64,000 nucleotides of DNA from Hyaloscypha bicolor E (Eukaryota > Ascomycota > Leotiomycetes > Helotiales > Hyaloscyphaceae): the NCBI RefSeq assembly GCF_002865645.1, contig NW_020194693.1, positions 930,001 through 994,000 on the forward strand. The letters run 5' to 3'. A program made the translations under genes and the position numbers. Below, one piece after another: positions 1-13,199 of this stretch. Position 1 is the stretch's first letter, and each line of letters starts with the position of its first letter. Below the pieces are notes generated by a model. The model was given only the letters and a program-made list of their open reading frames with translations, was not told the origin of the DNA and did not search any database.

Positions 1-3000
1 AGACCCGGAAATCGGTTTACTAGCTTATAAAATACTTATAGGCCATTTTATAGACTATAATAAACGGATTATAGTTTGTAAATATATCTATAAGCTATAA
101 AAGAACTATATAATCTAAATAAGGAAAGTTAGTAACTCGGATATTAATTATAAAAAGCGGGTTATAAAAGAAAAACTATATAAAAAAGAGTTTAATATAT
201 AAAGCAGGCTATAATAGGTATTAGAAATAAAAGAGCTTGCTATAGATCTAAAAGTACTAGATTCTATAAGAGAAATTAATCCGGATATTCTTTTTATAAC
301 TAATTAATATAAAAGTAAAAGTATAATTATATATTTAAATATTTATTTAAAAGGCTTAGTAAAGCGGGTTATTACCTATAAAGAAATAAGAGAAATATAG
401 AGAAAGCTTATAGATTAAAAGAAGTATTATATTACTTTTCTCATAATAGGCCTTAAAATAATTATCTATATAGCTAAAATAGAGGATTTCGTAAACTATA
501 TAATAATCTATAAATAGACCAGTTATATATATAGGAGCTAGCCAGAAATAGGAAAGGAAAGCAAGAGGCCATATAATAAATAGATTAGTAGAAGGGTTTT
601 TTATAATATAAACTAGGGCTATAATAAATAATTAATAAATCCGTTACTAGTATTATAGGGCTAGCTTATTTATAGAAATATCTATAATTAACTATTATTA
701 TTACTAGAAGAAAGAAAGAATATTTGAATTAAGTTCTTATAAAGCAGGGTATTACTAAATATAATTAATAGTATTTTGGCCCTATTAACTAGTTAATTAA
801 GCTAGAAAAGAAAAAGAATATAAATTTAATAGTAATAATAAGTCTTATATAGCTTAATTCGTTTTATAATAAAATTAGAAGCGGGCCGGTTTTATTTATA
901 GGAAATATAAAAGCAGAAAGAATCTATAATAATAAAGAGGAAAAAGAGAGGAAAGTAATATAAAGCTAGGTTTTTTTTTTAGTATATTCTATAAGATCTC
1001 TAGCTTAAGATTTTCTTTTAAATATTAAAAAATTATAATAAAAGGCCCTTATATTCCAGAACTACTAAAATATAAAAAAAGATATTTGAGATTTTCCTTT
1101 CTTATTCTAAGCTAAGCTCTAAGAATTTGAATATAATTATATTCTAATATATAATTTCCCAGAAAAGAGAAATTCTAGTATTTCTTATATAACTAGTTTT
1201 TTTTCTAGATATTCCGAGAACTAACTATTTAAAATAGCCTAAATATAAGATAATATAAAAAAGATATTTCTATTTCTAAAAACAATTTCCTCGAAATAAG
1301 CCTATTTCTAGTAAGAAAAACCCGGATTAGTATAGTTAATCTTAATATAATTAGCCTATTTATAATTAATATAGAGCTTAAAGCTATTATTAAACTATTT
1401 CATATTATTAGTAAATAAATTCTTAGAATTAGTTTACGAAAATAGTAATATATAGGGCTATTTATTTCTATAATTATTATAGCTACTATAGTTTAGGGAT
1501 TCTAATTTATTACTTCTATTTACTAAAAGAAATTAGTTTTTATATTATTTATTTATATTATTTAAAGCAAATTTTCTTTAATTTTATTAATTAGATTATC
1601 TAATTAAGGCAGATCTTTATTAAAACAAATTAGATTAGTAGTTCTATTTTTATAAACTATTATAGTTTAGGGCTAATATAGAAAGAAAATAATATAAAAG
1701 CTATTTAAAAGTATTAGAATTCATTAGATTTCTATAAATATAATAGAAATAGAATATTTATAGGCTTTCTAAATAAATTTCTCTAATTCTAATAAATATT
1801 TCTTATTTATTAATTTCTTTTTAATTTGCTTTTCTAGAGTTAGAGATCTCTAGAAAGCAAGTACTATCTTATATAACTTCTAGAATACTCTATAAGCTAT
1901 TATGTTCTTATAAAGAAATATATATTAAAGCTTTATTCTTTTTCTAGGCCAGGTTTTTAATCTTAGTCTATATATTTAATTTAGTAATATTTTAAATAGA
2001 AATCGGGAATTTCTTAGTTAGCTATTTCTTAATAATATTAATATTTTCTTTAGTAATAATAGATTACTTATTAATAATTCTATAAATATAAGAAATAAAA
2101 TCTAATTTATAAATAGGCTTTTCTTTTAAAAGTATTTTAATAGATTCTAGGAAAAGTTCAAAGCTCGGCCGATTATATTTGGCTTTATAGAAGTTATATA
2201 TTAACCGGATAAGCTATTATAAATAGGTATATTACTTTTATTATACTAACTAGTATTCTCGAAATCGGAAAGTTCTTTTATTATTTTATTATTTTTATTC
2301 TTAGATTATATAAATAACTTCTTTAATTCTTTATAAAGAATAAAATAGTTTTATATATACCGGAGATCTAAAGAATACTATATAGTTAGAGGAAGTCTAA
2401 TTAGTATATTAAATAAATAGAATAGAATAGAATAGTAATTATTATTCTATTTTATTTATTAAAATTTACTTCCTATTTATATTTTATTAATATTCTAATT
2501 ATAATATTTATAAATATTTATAAATACTTTAAGTAGTCTATATGTAATTCTATATGTAATTCTATATATAATTCTATATATAAAAAGCTAGCTATATTAG
2601 GTAAAGCTTCTGCTTGCTCCTATTCTAGTATTATCTTATTACTTAATTAGATAATAGTAAGGCTTAGTAAATAAACCAAAATACAAGATTCCGAGGAGAA
2701 TAATTAGTTTATTATTATAGAAAATTAGTATATAGCTCGTATTATATAAGTCTTAGCTTAGTTTAACTAGAGCTATTAATAGGCGCCTTAGTTATTTAAT
2801 AATTATTAAGTAAACCTTAATTTTCTATAGTTATATAAAGTTACTTAATTAGTAATTACTAGTATTTATAAACATTTATAAATATATATTCTATTCTACT
2901 CTAAAATCTTTGAGAATTATATTACTTATATTCTATTTAAAATATTTATAAATATTTATAAATACCTTAAATACCTTGAATACTTTTTTAATATACAAAG

Positions 3001-3300
3001 TCTAATTAATAATTACTAAAGGAAAGATAATAAGGTTTGAAATATAATACTAGTAATTGAAATATTTTAAATTACTTTATTAAAAGAAGTATTAATTCCT
3101 AAGCTTTAGAAGAATAGAAAGCTTTATAGTAACTCCGTTTCTGCTTATATTAAAGTTTTTTATAATTTCCGACTATAGAAGGTCTCTAATATTAATAATA
3201 GGATAGTGGGATTGTAATAGGCTTTGCTTTACTATAGGCTATAGGTATAACTCGCTTAGTACATCTTTCTCTAAGAAGTATATATACCGAATCCTGAGAT
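1..3300. repeat. AT-rich RIP-degraded block, left edge
   Basis: No intact gene is seen here. The stretch is very AT-rich with almost no CA or TG dinucleotides, the signature of fungal repeat-induced point mutation. Positions 200-560 on the + strand read as a stop-ridden but still protein-like frame that I cannot assign. The motif TATTTATAAATATTTATAAATA recurs near 2500, 2870 and 2940, and a short tandem of TCTATATGTAAT units lies near 2540-2580. No LTR pair was found inside this part, so the element it came from is not identified. Composition recovers toward normal from about 3180 onward. Confidence 0.8.
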
Positions 3301-4109
3301 CGAGGGTAAATAGAGGGTTCTAGATAGGGAGAATTCGGGTTTTTGGGACCGAAAAAGTATTATATAGGTCTGTGAATATATAGGAGGGATAGAAAAGGCT
3401 TCTAGTTAATGCGGATCAATAGGGGCCAATGGGATAGGTACGGATATAAAGTATACGGTCACTACCGGATCGATTTGGGCCTCGAAGATCAGAGAGGCTA
3501 TTGAGGACGGATTGGAGGGTATGGAGGGCTTGACTGCGAATCCAAGGAGATCTGCGAGGTGATATAATCGTATCCCTGCGTCGCTCGCCAGAAAGTCAAG
3601 GATGGAGATTAGAGGGAAGGATGGTGGTTCTATTCAGTGAGGCGAAGCCCGGCTATGTACACCCAGCTTAGTAATCCATGTTGAGGTCCCCTGCTGCAGG
3701 CGGAGCGTCGTGAGGCTTTGATTTGCGGACATTCCCTTCTGCAAAAGAATGCGTACCGACCTTTGCCGGGTTCCCGCCGCCACCCTGAGGTGCCACGCCA
3801 TACGTCCGGCCTCTGGCGGGCACATGAAGGGCAAGGCGTTCAATATTGCGTAGCTGGACCTGTTATAGATGCAGTTGCTGCTGCATGAATACCCAGTCGG
3901 TCTGGGGTTGGTGTCCAATGAAGATGAAGATGTGCATGGAAGCAGCAGACTCCCAGCGCCCGGCGGAAGTGGCGGGGTTGGGGGTCAAAATGTCGTCTTA
4001 TCTACTGTTCCCTAAATCAAGGCCATGACTGCCCTGGATTCTTTTACACTTCACATCAGATTGGCAGCTGACATGCTTTGAGAGCTCGGAAAATTCAACA
4101 CGTTGTCAT
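3301..4109. other. Intergenic region upstream of NLR gene
   Basis: Composition returns to roughly balanced GC. Several short ORFs exist on both strands (for example on the minus strand at 3634-3918), but none shows a recognisable domain, and the frames interrupt each other. The stretch probably holds the promoter of the NLR gene and old coding debris. I see no transposon ends or RNA gene in it. Confidence 0.5.
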
Positions 4110-7100
4110 TTGCTCAACATGTCTAACACTGGCGACAATTACGGGCAGTACACAGTGGGGTGGATCTGCGCCATCACTACCGAGTATGTAGCGGCGCTCC
4201 AGTTCCTTGACAAGCAGCATGGACAGCCGGAATACTTGCCTCCGAACGATGAGAACGATTACACGTTGGGCGAAATTGGGAAACACCATGTCGTCGTCGC
4301 CGTCCTACCCGAGGGGTGCTATGGCATAGCTTCGGCGGCAAAGGTTGCAAGAGATATGATGCACAGCTTTCCCAACTTGAGAATCGGTTTGATGGTGGGG
4401 ATAGGGGGCGGTGTGCCTAATAAGAAACATGATATACGCTTGGGCGACATCGTGGTCAGCACCCCCCGCGATGGGCACGGAGGTGTATTCCAGTACGCCT
4501 TTGGCAAGTCTATCCAAGACCAGCAATTCCAGCCCACGGGCTTCTTGAATGAGCCACCAGGTACCTTGCTAGCAGCGGTGGGCGGCCTCAAGGCGCAATA
4601 CAAGAGCGACGGTCATGGACTGGACGAAGCAATTAAGGCCATACTCGACAAGAAGCCTCGACTCCGAAAGGAGTTTTCACGACCTCATCCAAGCAACGAC
4701 AGACTGTATAAGCCTACGGTTGCCCACTCCAACGACGAGGCCGGAGCAAGCTGCGCAGACGTCTGTGGCAACGACCCGTCACGTTTACAGGAGCGACGCG
4801 AACGTGAAGAGTATGAGGATAATCCGGCCATCTTCTATGGCCTGATTGCTTCTGCCGATCGGGTGATGAAAGACGCCTTGATTCGAGACCGGTTGACGGC
4901 CGAGAAAGACGTGCTATGCTTCGAGATGGAGGCGGCAGGCCTTATGAATCACTTCCCCTGCCTGGTGATTCGCGGCATTTGCGACTACGCGGACTCCCAC
5001 AAGAACAAGGAGTGGCAGGGCTATGCCGCCATGGCGGCGTCGGCATACGCCAGGGACCTTCTCTATCGAATCCCCGCCAACCGATTGCAGAACGAAAGGA
5101 GGATGGGCGAAATCCTCTCGGGTTAGTTAATCTGTCCGAACCTATCAATCCTACATTAGTGCTTGTAATTCTTATTATGTGCTAGAGTTGGAGAAGAAAG
5201 TCACGGTCATGTCGGATTTCGTCCGCGGACGGGAGCACGATGACATTCTCGACTGGCTCAGCCAGACCGACTACGGCCCCAAGCACGCCGACGTCCTGCG
5301 TAGATGGGAATCGGGGACTGGACAATGGTTCCTGAACTCCCCGGAGTTCCTTGAGTGGCAAAAGGGAGACAATAAGACGCTCTTGTGCCATGGCTTTCCT
5401 GGAGCTGGGAAGACCACCATCGCGGCCTTGGTCATCGAATGCCTTAGGACAACCTACCCGAAACCCCCAACAGAGAACGGCAAACAGAAAGACGAGAAAA
5501 TCGGCGTTGCGTTTATGTATTGTGATTCGCAAATGGATAACCAGCCTCCGCAGGCCGTCCTGGCGACTCTGGTCAAACAGCTGGTCCAGCAGCTGGCTTC
5601 GATCCCCGAGATCGTAAAACGATTCTATGAGGACAACAAAAGCAGAGCTTCATCTTCTCTCAGTACCAGCTCTTTCTTTGTAATACTGCAATCGGTGATT
5701 TCATCTTTCGCTCGGGTCTTCGTCGTCATTGATGCTCTCGACGAGTGCCAAAGTCGGAGCGAAATCCTTGACAGTATGGCGCGTGTTCAATCCGAGGTTG
5801 GAGTATATCTCTTTGCGACAACAAGGCCCGAGAAGAACATTCATGATGAAATGAAGGACCTCTTTCGGATTCACACGTTATTTGAGATTAGCGCCAGTGA
5901 CCACGACGTGGAGAGATACATTGATAATCATCTGTCAAGCCTTCCGCTGTTACGCAATAAGAACCAGGATCTGTCAAGCGAAGCCACGACCAATATCATC
6001 GGGAAAATCAAGAGCAAAATCATCCAAGCCGCAAATGGAGTGTAAGTTTCTCCCTCCTCCTCGCGCGTCGACTTGTGACGTAGATTTACGATTCCCGTGC
6101 AGGTTTCTACTCGCCCGATTTCATCTAGAGGAACTTTCTGACATGTATACACCAAACGAAGTCGTCACCGCTCTGGAGGAATTGCCGATCGGAAAGAATG
6201 CGCTGTCCGAAACGTATGGTAAAACCATCAACAGGATCAGAAGGCAAAAGGGGCCGCGTTTGGTCCACCTCGCGGAAAGAGTGCTCTCGCTGCTCACCAT
6301 GGCCAAGAGGCTGCTAACCATGCGAGAACTACGTGATGCCCTTGCCGTGAAAATTGGTGCACCCATGCTGGACCCAGGCGATGTTATTACCGATGACGTT
6401 ATGGAGCTTATTGTTTCGGCTTGCGCGGGGCTCGTCACAGTCAATACCGCCGTGGGCGTCGTACAGTTGCTTCACGATACGACAAGGGAATATCTCAAAA
6501 CCCATATGTTCTGCATTACGCCTCCGCAAGAACCTGGACATCCGGAGGATCCGACGGCCTTCAATCAAGACAAGAACCGCAGTGCTGTTGATCGGGTCCA
6601 TAGGGGTATGGCGCTCATTTGTGTCACGTACCTCTCCTTTGACGTCTTCCAGAGCGGGCCCTGCAAAAAGGACGAGTTCCAACAGCGGCTGATGTCGAAT
6701 CCACTCTATGACTACGCCGCATGTAACTGGGGCTTTCATGCTCACGCCCTGGAGGCTTCCCGCAGCGAGGAAACTCTTGGCTTTCTCGAAAGTCAAGCCA
6801 AGGTGGAGGCCTCGAGCCAAGCGTTACTTGCCGGTGAAAGTGGAAACTTCCCGAGCCAAGTGACAGGACTGCACCTAGCTGCCTACTTCGGATTGCGCGA
6901 AGCTCTGAACTGCTTGCTCCGTCGCCAGCACGAAGTAGACCCGAGGGACGGCAAGAGTCGAACGCCGCTTTCCTATGCTGCAGAGCTTGGTCATGAGAAC
7001 GTGGTCGAACGACTGCTCGAGACGGGCAAAGTCAACCCAGACTTGGAAGACAACTCCGGGTACACCCCAATGTCATACGCTTCCATGGCAGGTTTCACCG

Positions 7101-8908
7101 GGGTGGTCAGGCGGCTCTTTGGCACACGAAAAGTCAATGCCGACTCGAAAAACCAGGTCGGACGCACGCCGCTCTCTCTAGCTGCCGAGAATGGACACGT
7201 GGAGGTAGCTAAGTATCTACTCGGCACAAGGACAGTTGATGTAGACAGCAAGTGTGGCGGTTTCTTCTCCGGCCGGACACCCTTGTCGTTTGCCGCGGCG
7301 AGTGGGTATGAAGCCATCGTCAAGCTTCTCCTCGAGACCGGCAAGGTCAACGCCGACACGGCGTCTAATGGCTTGTTTGACGCTGGCCAGTCTCCGCTAT
7401 CATTAGCCGCCGAGAATGGTCACATGTCTGTCGTTGAATTGCTACTGAAGACGGGCAGGGTTGACGTGAACTCGACGTCAGCATTTGGATCTGTGGTGGC
7501 CCGCCCCGGCCGCACAGCATTGTCATTTGCCGCAGAGACAGGTCACAACAATGTTGTCAATCTCCTACTCGATACATATGGAGTCGATACCGATGGGCAG
7601 GATCATTATGGGCGGACTCCTCTATCGTATGCCACCGAGAACGGGCATGAAACAATTGCAAAGCTCCTGCTAGAGAAGGGCAAAGCAGCCGCGGACTCGA
7701 AATCCAGAACTGGCGTAACGCCTCTCTCTTTTGCTGCCATGCGCGGCCATACAAAAATAGTCAAGATACTACTCGATACGGGAGTAGTTGATGTGAACGC
7801 AGTCGAAGAACAACAACATTACACGCCCTTGTCACTGGCGGCCGAGAATGGTTATACAGCTGTCGTCGAGATGCTCTTCAACACCGCCAGCGTGGAGGTC
7901 AACTCGAAATGCATCTCGCGGACCACGTATGGGGTGGCCGGGCCAGACGAGGTCCGAACGCCCGCGTGGCACGACCGGACACCACTATCGCTAGCCTCTA
8001 ACAACGGCAAGCTTGAAGTTGTCAAGCTTCTTCTAGGTAGCAGCAAGGCCGATATCGATCACAGAGACTCCCGAGGTCAGACTCCGCTCTCACTAGCCGC
8101 TGAGAACGGCCATGCCACCGTCGTCGAGCTACTACTGGATACCTGTCGCACGGATGTCAATTCCAGGAGCAACCCAGGCCGTGGTCCACCCCCGTGGGCT
8201 GGTGAAGAGGGCCCACAGAATCTGTGGGTTCCCACGAGCATAATGGAGACTGGTTTGTCTGGTTTGCTCGACGACAGGTGTGGTCGGACACCACTCTCGT
8301 TGGCCGCCGGAAGCGGTCACGGAGCTGTTGTCGAGCGATTGATTCTAACAAAAGCCGTTGAAGTTGACTCAAAAGACACAGACTATGGTCGAACTCCGCT
8401 GTCGTGGGCTGCCTCGACCGGATGCGTTCATGTGGTTGAGATGTTACTCGGGACCACCGGTGTCGATGCGGACTCGAAAGATTTCTTCGGCCGGACTCCG
8501 CTCTCGTGGGCTGCCGGGGATGGGCACGAGTCGGTCGTCAAGTCAATGCTCCACAAGGGGAAAGCAGAGTCCGACTCGGTGGACTATTTCGGCCGGAGCC
8601 CGTTGCTTTGGGCAGCAGAAAGTGGTCACGACAAGGTTGTCAGGCTGCTGCTCACGGATAGAAGAGTGCTGCGAAACCGAAGGGCCAATTATGACGGCCG
8701 ATCGCCTCTGTCTTGGGCTTCCGGGAACGGCCACGAAGCTGCTGTCCGTGCCCTCCTCGATGATTCCGACGTCGATGTCGACTGCAAGGACTTCGACAAT
8801 CGAACACCACTATCATTCGCCACCGAGAACGGCCATGAAGCTGTTGTCAGGCTGCTCTTGGCCACTGGTAAAGTCGATTTACTAGTAGAGGATGACAAGT
8901 TCTCCTAG
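4110..8908 (+). CDS. NLR-type receptor: nucleoside phosphorylase-like / NACHT / ankyrin repeats
   Basis: Three exons, 4110-5121, 5186-6041 and 6103-8908, with introns of 64 and 61 nt (GTTAGT..CTAG and GTAAGT..GCAG), give 1,557 residues. Another ATG at 4119 is an equally good start. Residues about 10-320 form a PNP_UDP (nucleoside phosphorylase-like) domain, with GLMVGIGGG and a FEMEAAG motif. The NACHT NTPase follows: Walker A GFPGAGKTT at 407-415, Walker B VVIDALDEC near 517-525, and a FATTRP sensor near 547. From about residue 877 to the end there are 18 ankyrin repeats of the form RTPLSxAAENGH. A non-repeat insertion of about 37 residues lies at 8165-8280. Fungal NLRs of this architecture belong to the family that includes heterokaryon-incompatibility receptors; a ligand-sensing role for the N-terminal domain and binding by the ankyrins is inference. 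The gene sits alone between two RIP-degraded blocks. The array appears cut short, because repeat-like sequence continues beyond the stop. Confidence 0.9.
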
Positions 8909-8962
8909 ACGCCACTCCAATAGGCAAGCGAGAATGGCCACGGCAGGGCCAATCTCGGCTGA
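8909..8962 (+). pseudogene. Decayed nineteenth ankyrin repeat past the NLR stop
   Basis: Directly in frame after the TAG at 8906-8908 the sequence reads TPLQ, stop, ASENGHG, which matches the RTPLSWASENGHE pattern of the preceding repeats. The stop inside it (TAG at 8921-8923) stands where most repeats have Trp, Leu or Phe. TGG to TAG is a TpG to TpA change, as RIP would make. Another in-frame stop follows near 8960. The upstream TAG may likewise come from CAG or TGG. This looks like a C-terminal extension lost by RIP-type nonsense mutations near a RIP block. Confidence 0.7.
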
Positions 8963-9665
8963 ACCTCGGGTCAAACCAAAGGATTTATCACATGAGCCAG
9001 TGGCCAAGATCACGTGATTGGGGGCCTTGCTCTAGCCACATTCAAATCAGCCACATAAGGCCTGTGTGAGAGTCGTTTCGCACTAACCAAAATCGTCACT
9101 CGCTTTGACCCAAGGTATTAGTTTGCATAGCAATTTGGTAAAGATCTGGATACTATAATAGCTACAAGGCTCGTAACGATTTCTAGTATAGTAGCAAGGT
9201 TCTAAAACTCGGATATGACTTTTTATAAGCATTAGGCATAATAAGAGCTTAATAGTAGAAGTATATTAAAGGAATTCTCTTTTGCTATAAGTAAAGACGT
9301 TCTGCAGATTAGGTATAAGGGCAATAACCCCAAGGTAATTTTCGAATAAGAGGGGCCTAGAATACTAAAGAGTAACTAGAGAATACGACTTATATAATAG
9401 TTTGGGAGACATTAATAAATATGGAGTTTTTAATATATTTAAAGTTAAAGTACCTATTATTTTTTTCGGTATAAAGGGTTTTCTGCTATATAGGAATAAA
9501 TATTAAGAATTATTATATTATTTATTTTATAATTTTATATTATTTTAATTTTTTAAGAAATTTTCCTTTACTTTAAAGTATTAGATAATTAATACCAAAT
9601 TCCAATTTATATAAATCGAGATATTAAATATAATAAAGTCCGAAATCGGCTTTAGTTTTAAATCT
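8963..9665. other. Transition from gene island to AT-rich block
   Basis: No gene is seen. GC falls steadily from about 9120 onward. A TCACGTGA palindrome lies near 9010. From 9130 to 9665 the sequence has the RIP pattern (few CA or TG), but I find no element boundary before the LTR at 9666. Confidence 0.6.
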
Positions 9666-9870
9666 TATAACGGCGGGATTAATGTAATAGTCAAAGGCTC
9701 AAAATTCAAAGAATCTTATATATTAGAAAATACTAAGCTATGGAATAAAGTAGGGAGAATGCCTCGACCTTTAGTATTATTCTATCTAAGTAATTCCGGC
9801 TTAGCTTCGTTTTATACCTGTTTCTAATATCCTGTCCTTAGTAGATTATACCCTTATACCAGCCGTTATA
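9666..9870 (-). repeat. 3' LTR of the 8.0-kb Ty3/Gypsy element
   Basis: This 205-bp repeat pairs with 17466-17670. Its ends TATAACGGC and GCCGTTATA are inverted and fit an original TG..CA LTR. It is less mutated than its partner, retaining CGGCGGG and GCCGTTA where the other copy has TAGCGGG and GCTATTA. Confidence 0.9.
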
Positions 9871-12800
9871 TTACCCCTTCTCTAAAGAGAAATCTAAATA
9901 CCCTTATTTAGGGAATTATTCAGCCGTAGTATAGAAAAGAAAAAAGAGGAAATAATAGCCATTAATCCTATTTCGTCTAATTCCTATAGCTTACTTATAA
10001 TCGAAGTATAGTCTTGACTTTACTAGAATAACCCAGTTTCTAGTATATTCCGGCCAGTCCTTAGTATCTATTACTTATATTATACCTATACTCATATTAA
10101 TAATATGGTCTGGGAGTACTATATAGGCTATAGCTAATATTAGAACTATTATTATTGGGCGGTCTTTAAATAGGAGTAGCAGATCAAGTCTATCTATTAA
10201 TACAGGTTTTAATATAGTAGCTTGCTTGCCTTTCTTCTTAATTAAAGTAGTAATATTTGGCTTAATTATACTGTTTCTAAGCTATTTAATTAACTTCTGG
10301 GCCTTTTCGAGCTTAATATATATATTCTCAAGTTATTTTTCTATAATAGAGACTTATATATTAAGGGTAGCTACTTGAGCTACTTTATTATTAAATTCTC
10401 GGGCCTTGAACTATATGATTTTAGTCTTATAAGAGCTTCTAAGAGGTTTTCTGACTTCCTAAATAGTATTATATATTAATTTATTAATATTTATAGAGTA
10501 TTACTTCTTTAATTTGGCCTTTAGGATTATTTACTAGCTCTTGGTTTTAGACTAGTATTTTATATAATAACTATTACTTAGTACTATATGTTTTCTGGTT
10601 ATAATAAGTATCTTAATACTAGTTTAGCTACCTTTATTATAGTTAGAGTCTCTTTTATTACTAGAAATCTTTTTATTCTTAGTTTTTTTATTATTGGAAT
10701 TCTTGCTATTATCTAATATCTTATACTTTTAGATAAGCTAGTCTTATTCTTTTTAATCTTTTTAGTATTTGACTCTATAAGATTAATAAGGAAGTTCTTA
10801 TTAGTATTATTTATTTCGCTTATTAGATTATTAGACTTATTATTACTAGTAACTAAAACCTCTATTTTATTATTCTTAGAATATTCTATTAAAATATTCT
10901 CTATAGTAATTTCAGGTATATTTTTAAGAGTAGTACGGGCTATATTCTATATATTAACCTGTTTTTAGATAAGAGAATTACTATTTTCGTCTATAAAAGT
11001 AGTTTGGCTAGTAATTATATTAATAATAGTAATAGCTATTAAACTTGAGATATTACTATTATTACTCAAGTTATTTAGGATCTAGCAAGTAGCCTTATTT
11101 AGTCTGGCTATAAATAATATATTACCGGGATTTTTTATTTATTTTATCTTTATTAATAGTTCTATTAAGATAATAGTAATAGTATGAATAGTTAAGGTTA
11201 TAAAGATTAAAATAGTTAGAAAGATTTCTCTTAATTTTTAATAATATTTTAAACTAATATAGGCGAGTATTTATTTTTGGCTTAGCTTTAAGAATTTACT
11301 TTTTTTATAATTTACCTAGATAATAAAGTATAATCTAGTATAATAAAGTAAGATATTTTGCCTAGATTTCTAGAAAAGAAAGTAAGTACTAATATAGTAA
11401 AATAAAGGAAATATACTAGGGTTTAAATAAAACCCGGGAAATATCTAGGTTTTTCTATTTTTTTTCTAGTTATAGAAACCTTATTATTAAGATTTATTAT
11501 TATCTGGGTAGTCTTTATTAAACTTATTCTCTTTAATATACTAAATCTATTTATTTAGCTAGATAGGAGGTCCTGTTTTACTAGAGTTCTACTTATAGAA
11601 TTTATATAGTTTAAGTATTAAGTTTTTAAAGTTTAATATAAGGTACTATTTATTATCTATATCCTATTTCTTCTATTTAATCTTATAGTAAAGCTTACTA
11701 TAAAGTACCTTAAAAAAGAGAATCTTTTTAACTTCTTATTTAAGTTTACTATTAACTTTAGTAGAACTAGGCTCTTTATTAGTCTAGCCAGGTAATAAGT
11801 TAGTAAGATCTTTATAAAGTCTATTTATATAGAAAATTAGCCAAATCCTATATAATAGAAAAAGATCTAATTAATATAAATAGCCGACTATTTTATTAAT
11901 CTTAAATAATCTAATAAGGAAATAGTCTAATTTATTAGATAAATAGTTTATTTTCTATATCTTTTTAATTATATAGACTATATTTCCTGAACTAAAATCT
12001 AGTTCTTACTATTTCTTATTAGCTTACTTAACTTAATACTTCTGAGCTATTATTATATATTCTCGGGTATAATTAATAGTAGTATTAATTCTTTTAGTCT
12101 ATTATTATACTTCTTTCTAATTGAGTTTCTTTCTCGGTATTTTGAACTTTATTATTAGTAATATCTAGTTAAAGTTTAGCCTGGATTTATATTTATAATT
12201 AACTATTAAGGGAAATAGGCCGGTTAATTTATATAGGCAGGCAGTATCTATAGTATTAAGTACTAGAAGTAAATCTGCCTAATTATTCTAGAAGTAATTA
12301 ATAAAAAAGTAAAGTTAGGTATTAATAATCTAGTTAATAATTTCTATTTATTTATTAGTTTGGGTATATTCCGTAATTAAGAGCTTTAGCTTAGTTCTAG
12401 TTAATCTTAATAGTTTATTTATAAAGTCTGAAATGAATTAGAGTTCTTAGTTACTTGTAATAGTAAGGAGAAATTCTCGGAATTACTAGATATAGTAGTA
12501 GAATAGGCCAGTAATAATTCTAGCTATAGTATTCTTTGTTATTAGTAAGCTTATATATTATTTGAATAATTAATTAATTATAATAAATATATTATTATAT
12601 TTCTTACTTATAGAGCCAGAAATATAGAAGTCTATAAATAAATTATCTCATATTCTTAGGGAAATCAATAATAGATATAATAGGCCTAGTATTTTATTTC
12701 TTGGCTTATAAGACCTTTAATATTTATAGTAGTTTACTATAAAACAATTAATATCTATAGAGAGAATAAGTTACTAGTAAAGTCTCTAAACTAGGATTTT

Positions 12801-13199
12801 TGTCTTATTTTAATCGGGATATATAATAGTTATTATATTATAGATATATTATATAAGTCTAGTTTATAGATTATTATATCCGTCTAGTATAATAAGTCTT
12901 TTATTATAAAATATATAGTTATTTAATATTTTTTACAGATCCGTATTCTCCCGGGCTTTCTTATATTTATTTTCTAGGACTAGGTCTATCTAATTAGCTT
13001 ATAAAACTTTAACTATAATAAATAGCTTATTTATTTCTTTTATTTTAGTAGAAATATAAGCCATATCTATTATTTTAGTAAAAGCAAGAATTAGGTTTAA
13101 TAAAATAACTTATCTAGTTCTTTTGGCTTCTTTAGCCTGCTTCTGAATTAGTATAAGCTTGTTTTTTCGGGATAAGATATTAGTAATAGTATTATCTTT

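Noticed and set aside
3634..3918. Minus-strand 94-codon ORF upstream of the NLR
   Set aside because: No recognisable domain; the phrase VRILLQKG resembles ankyrin by chance, but the surrounding residues do not.
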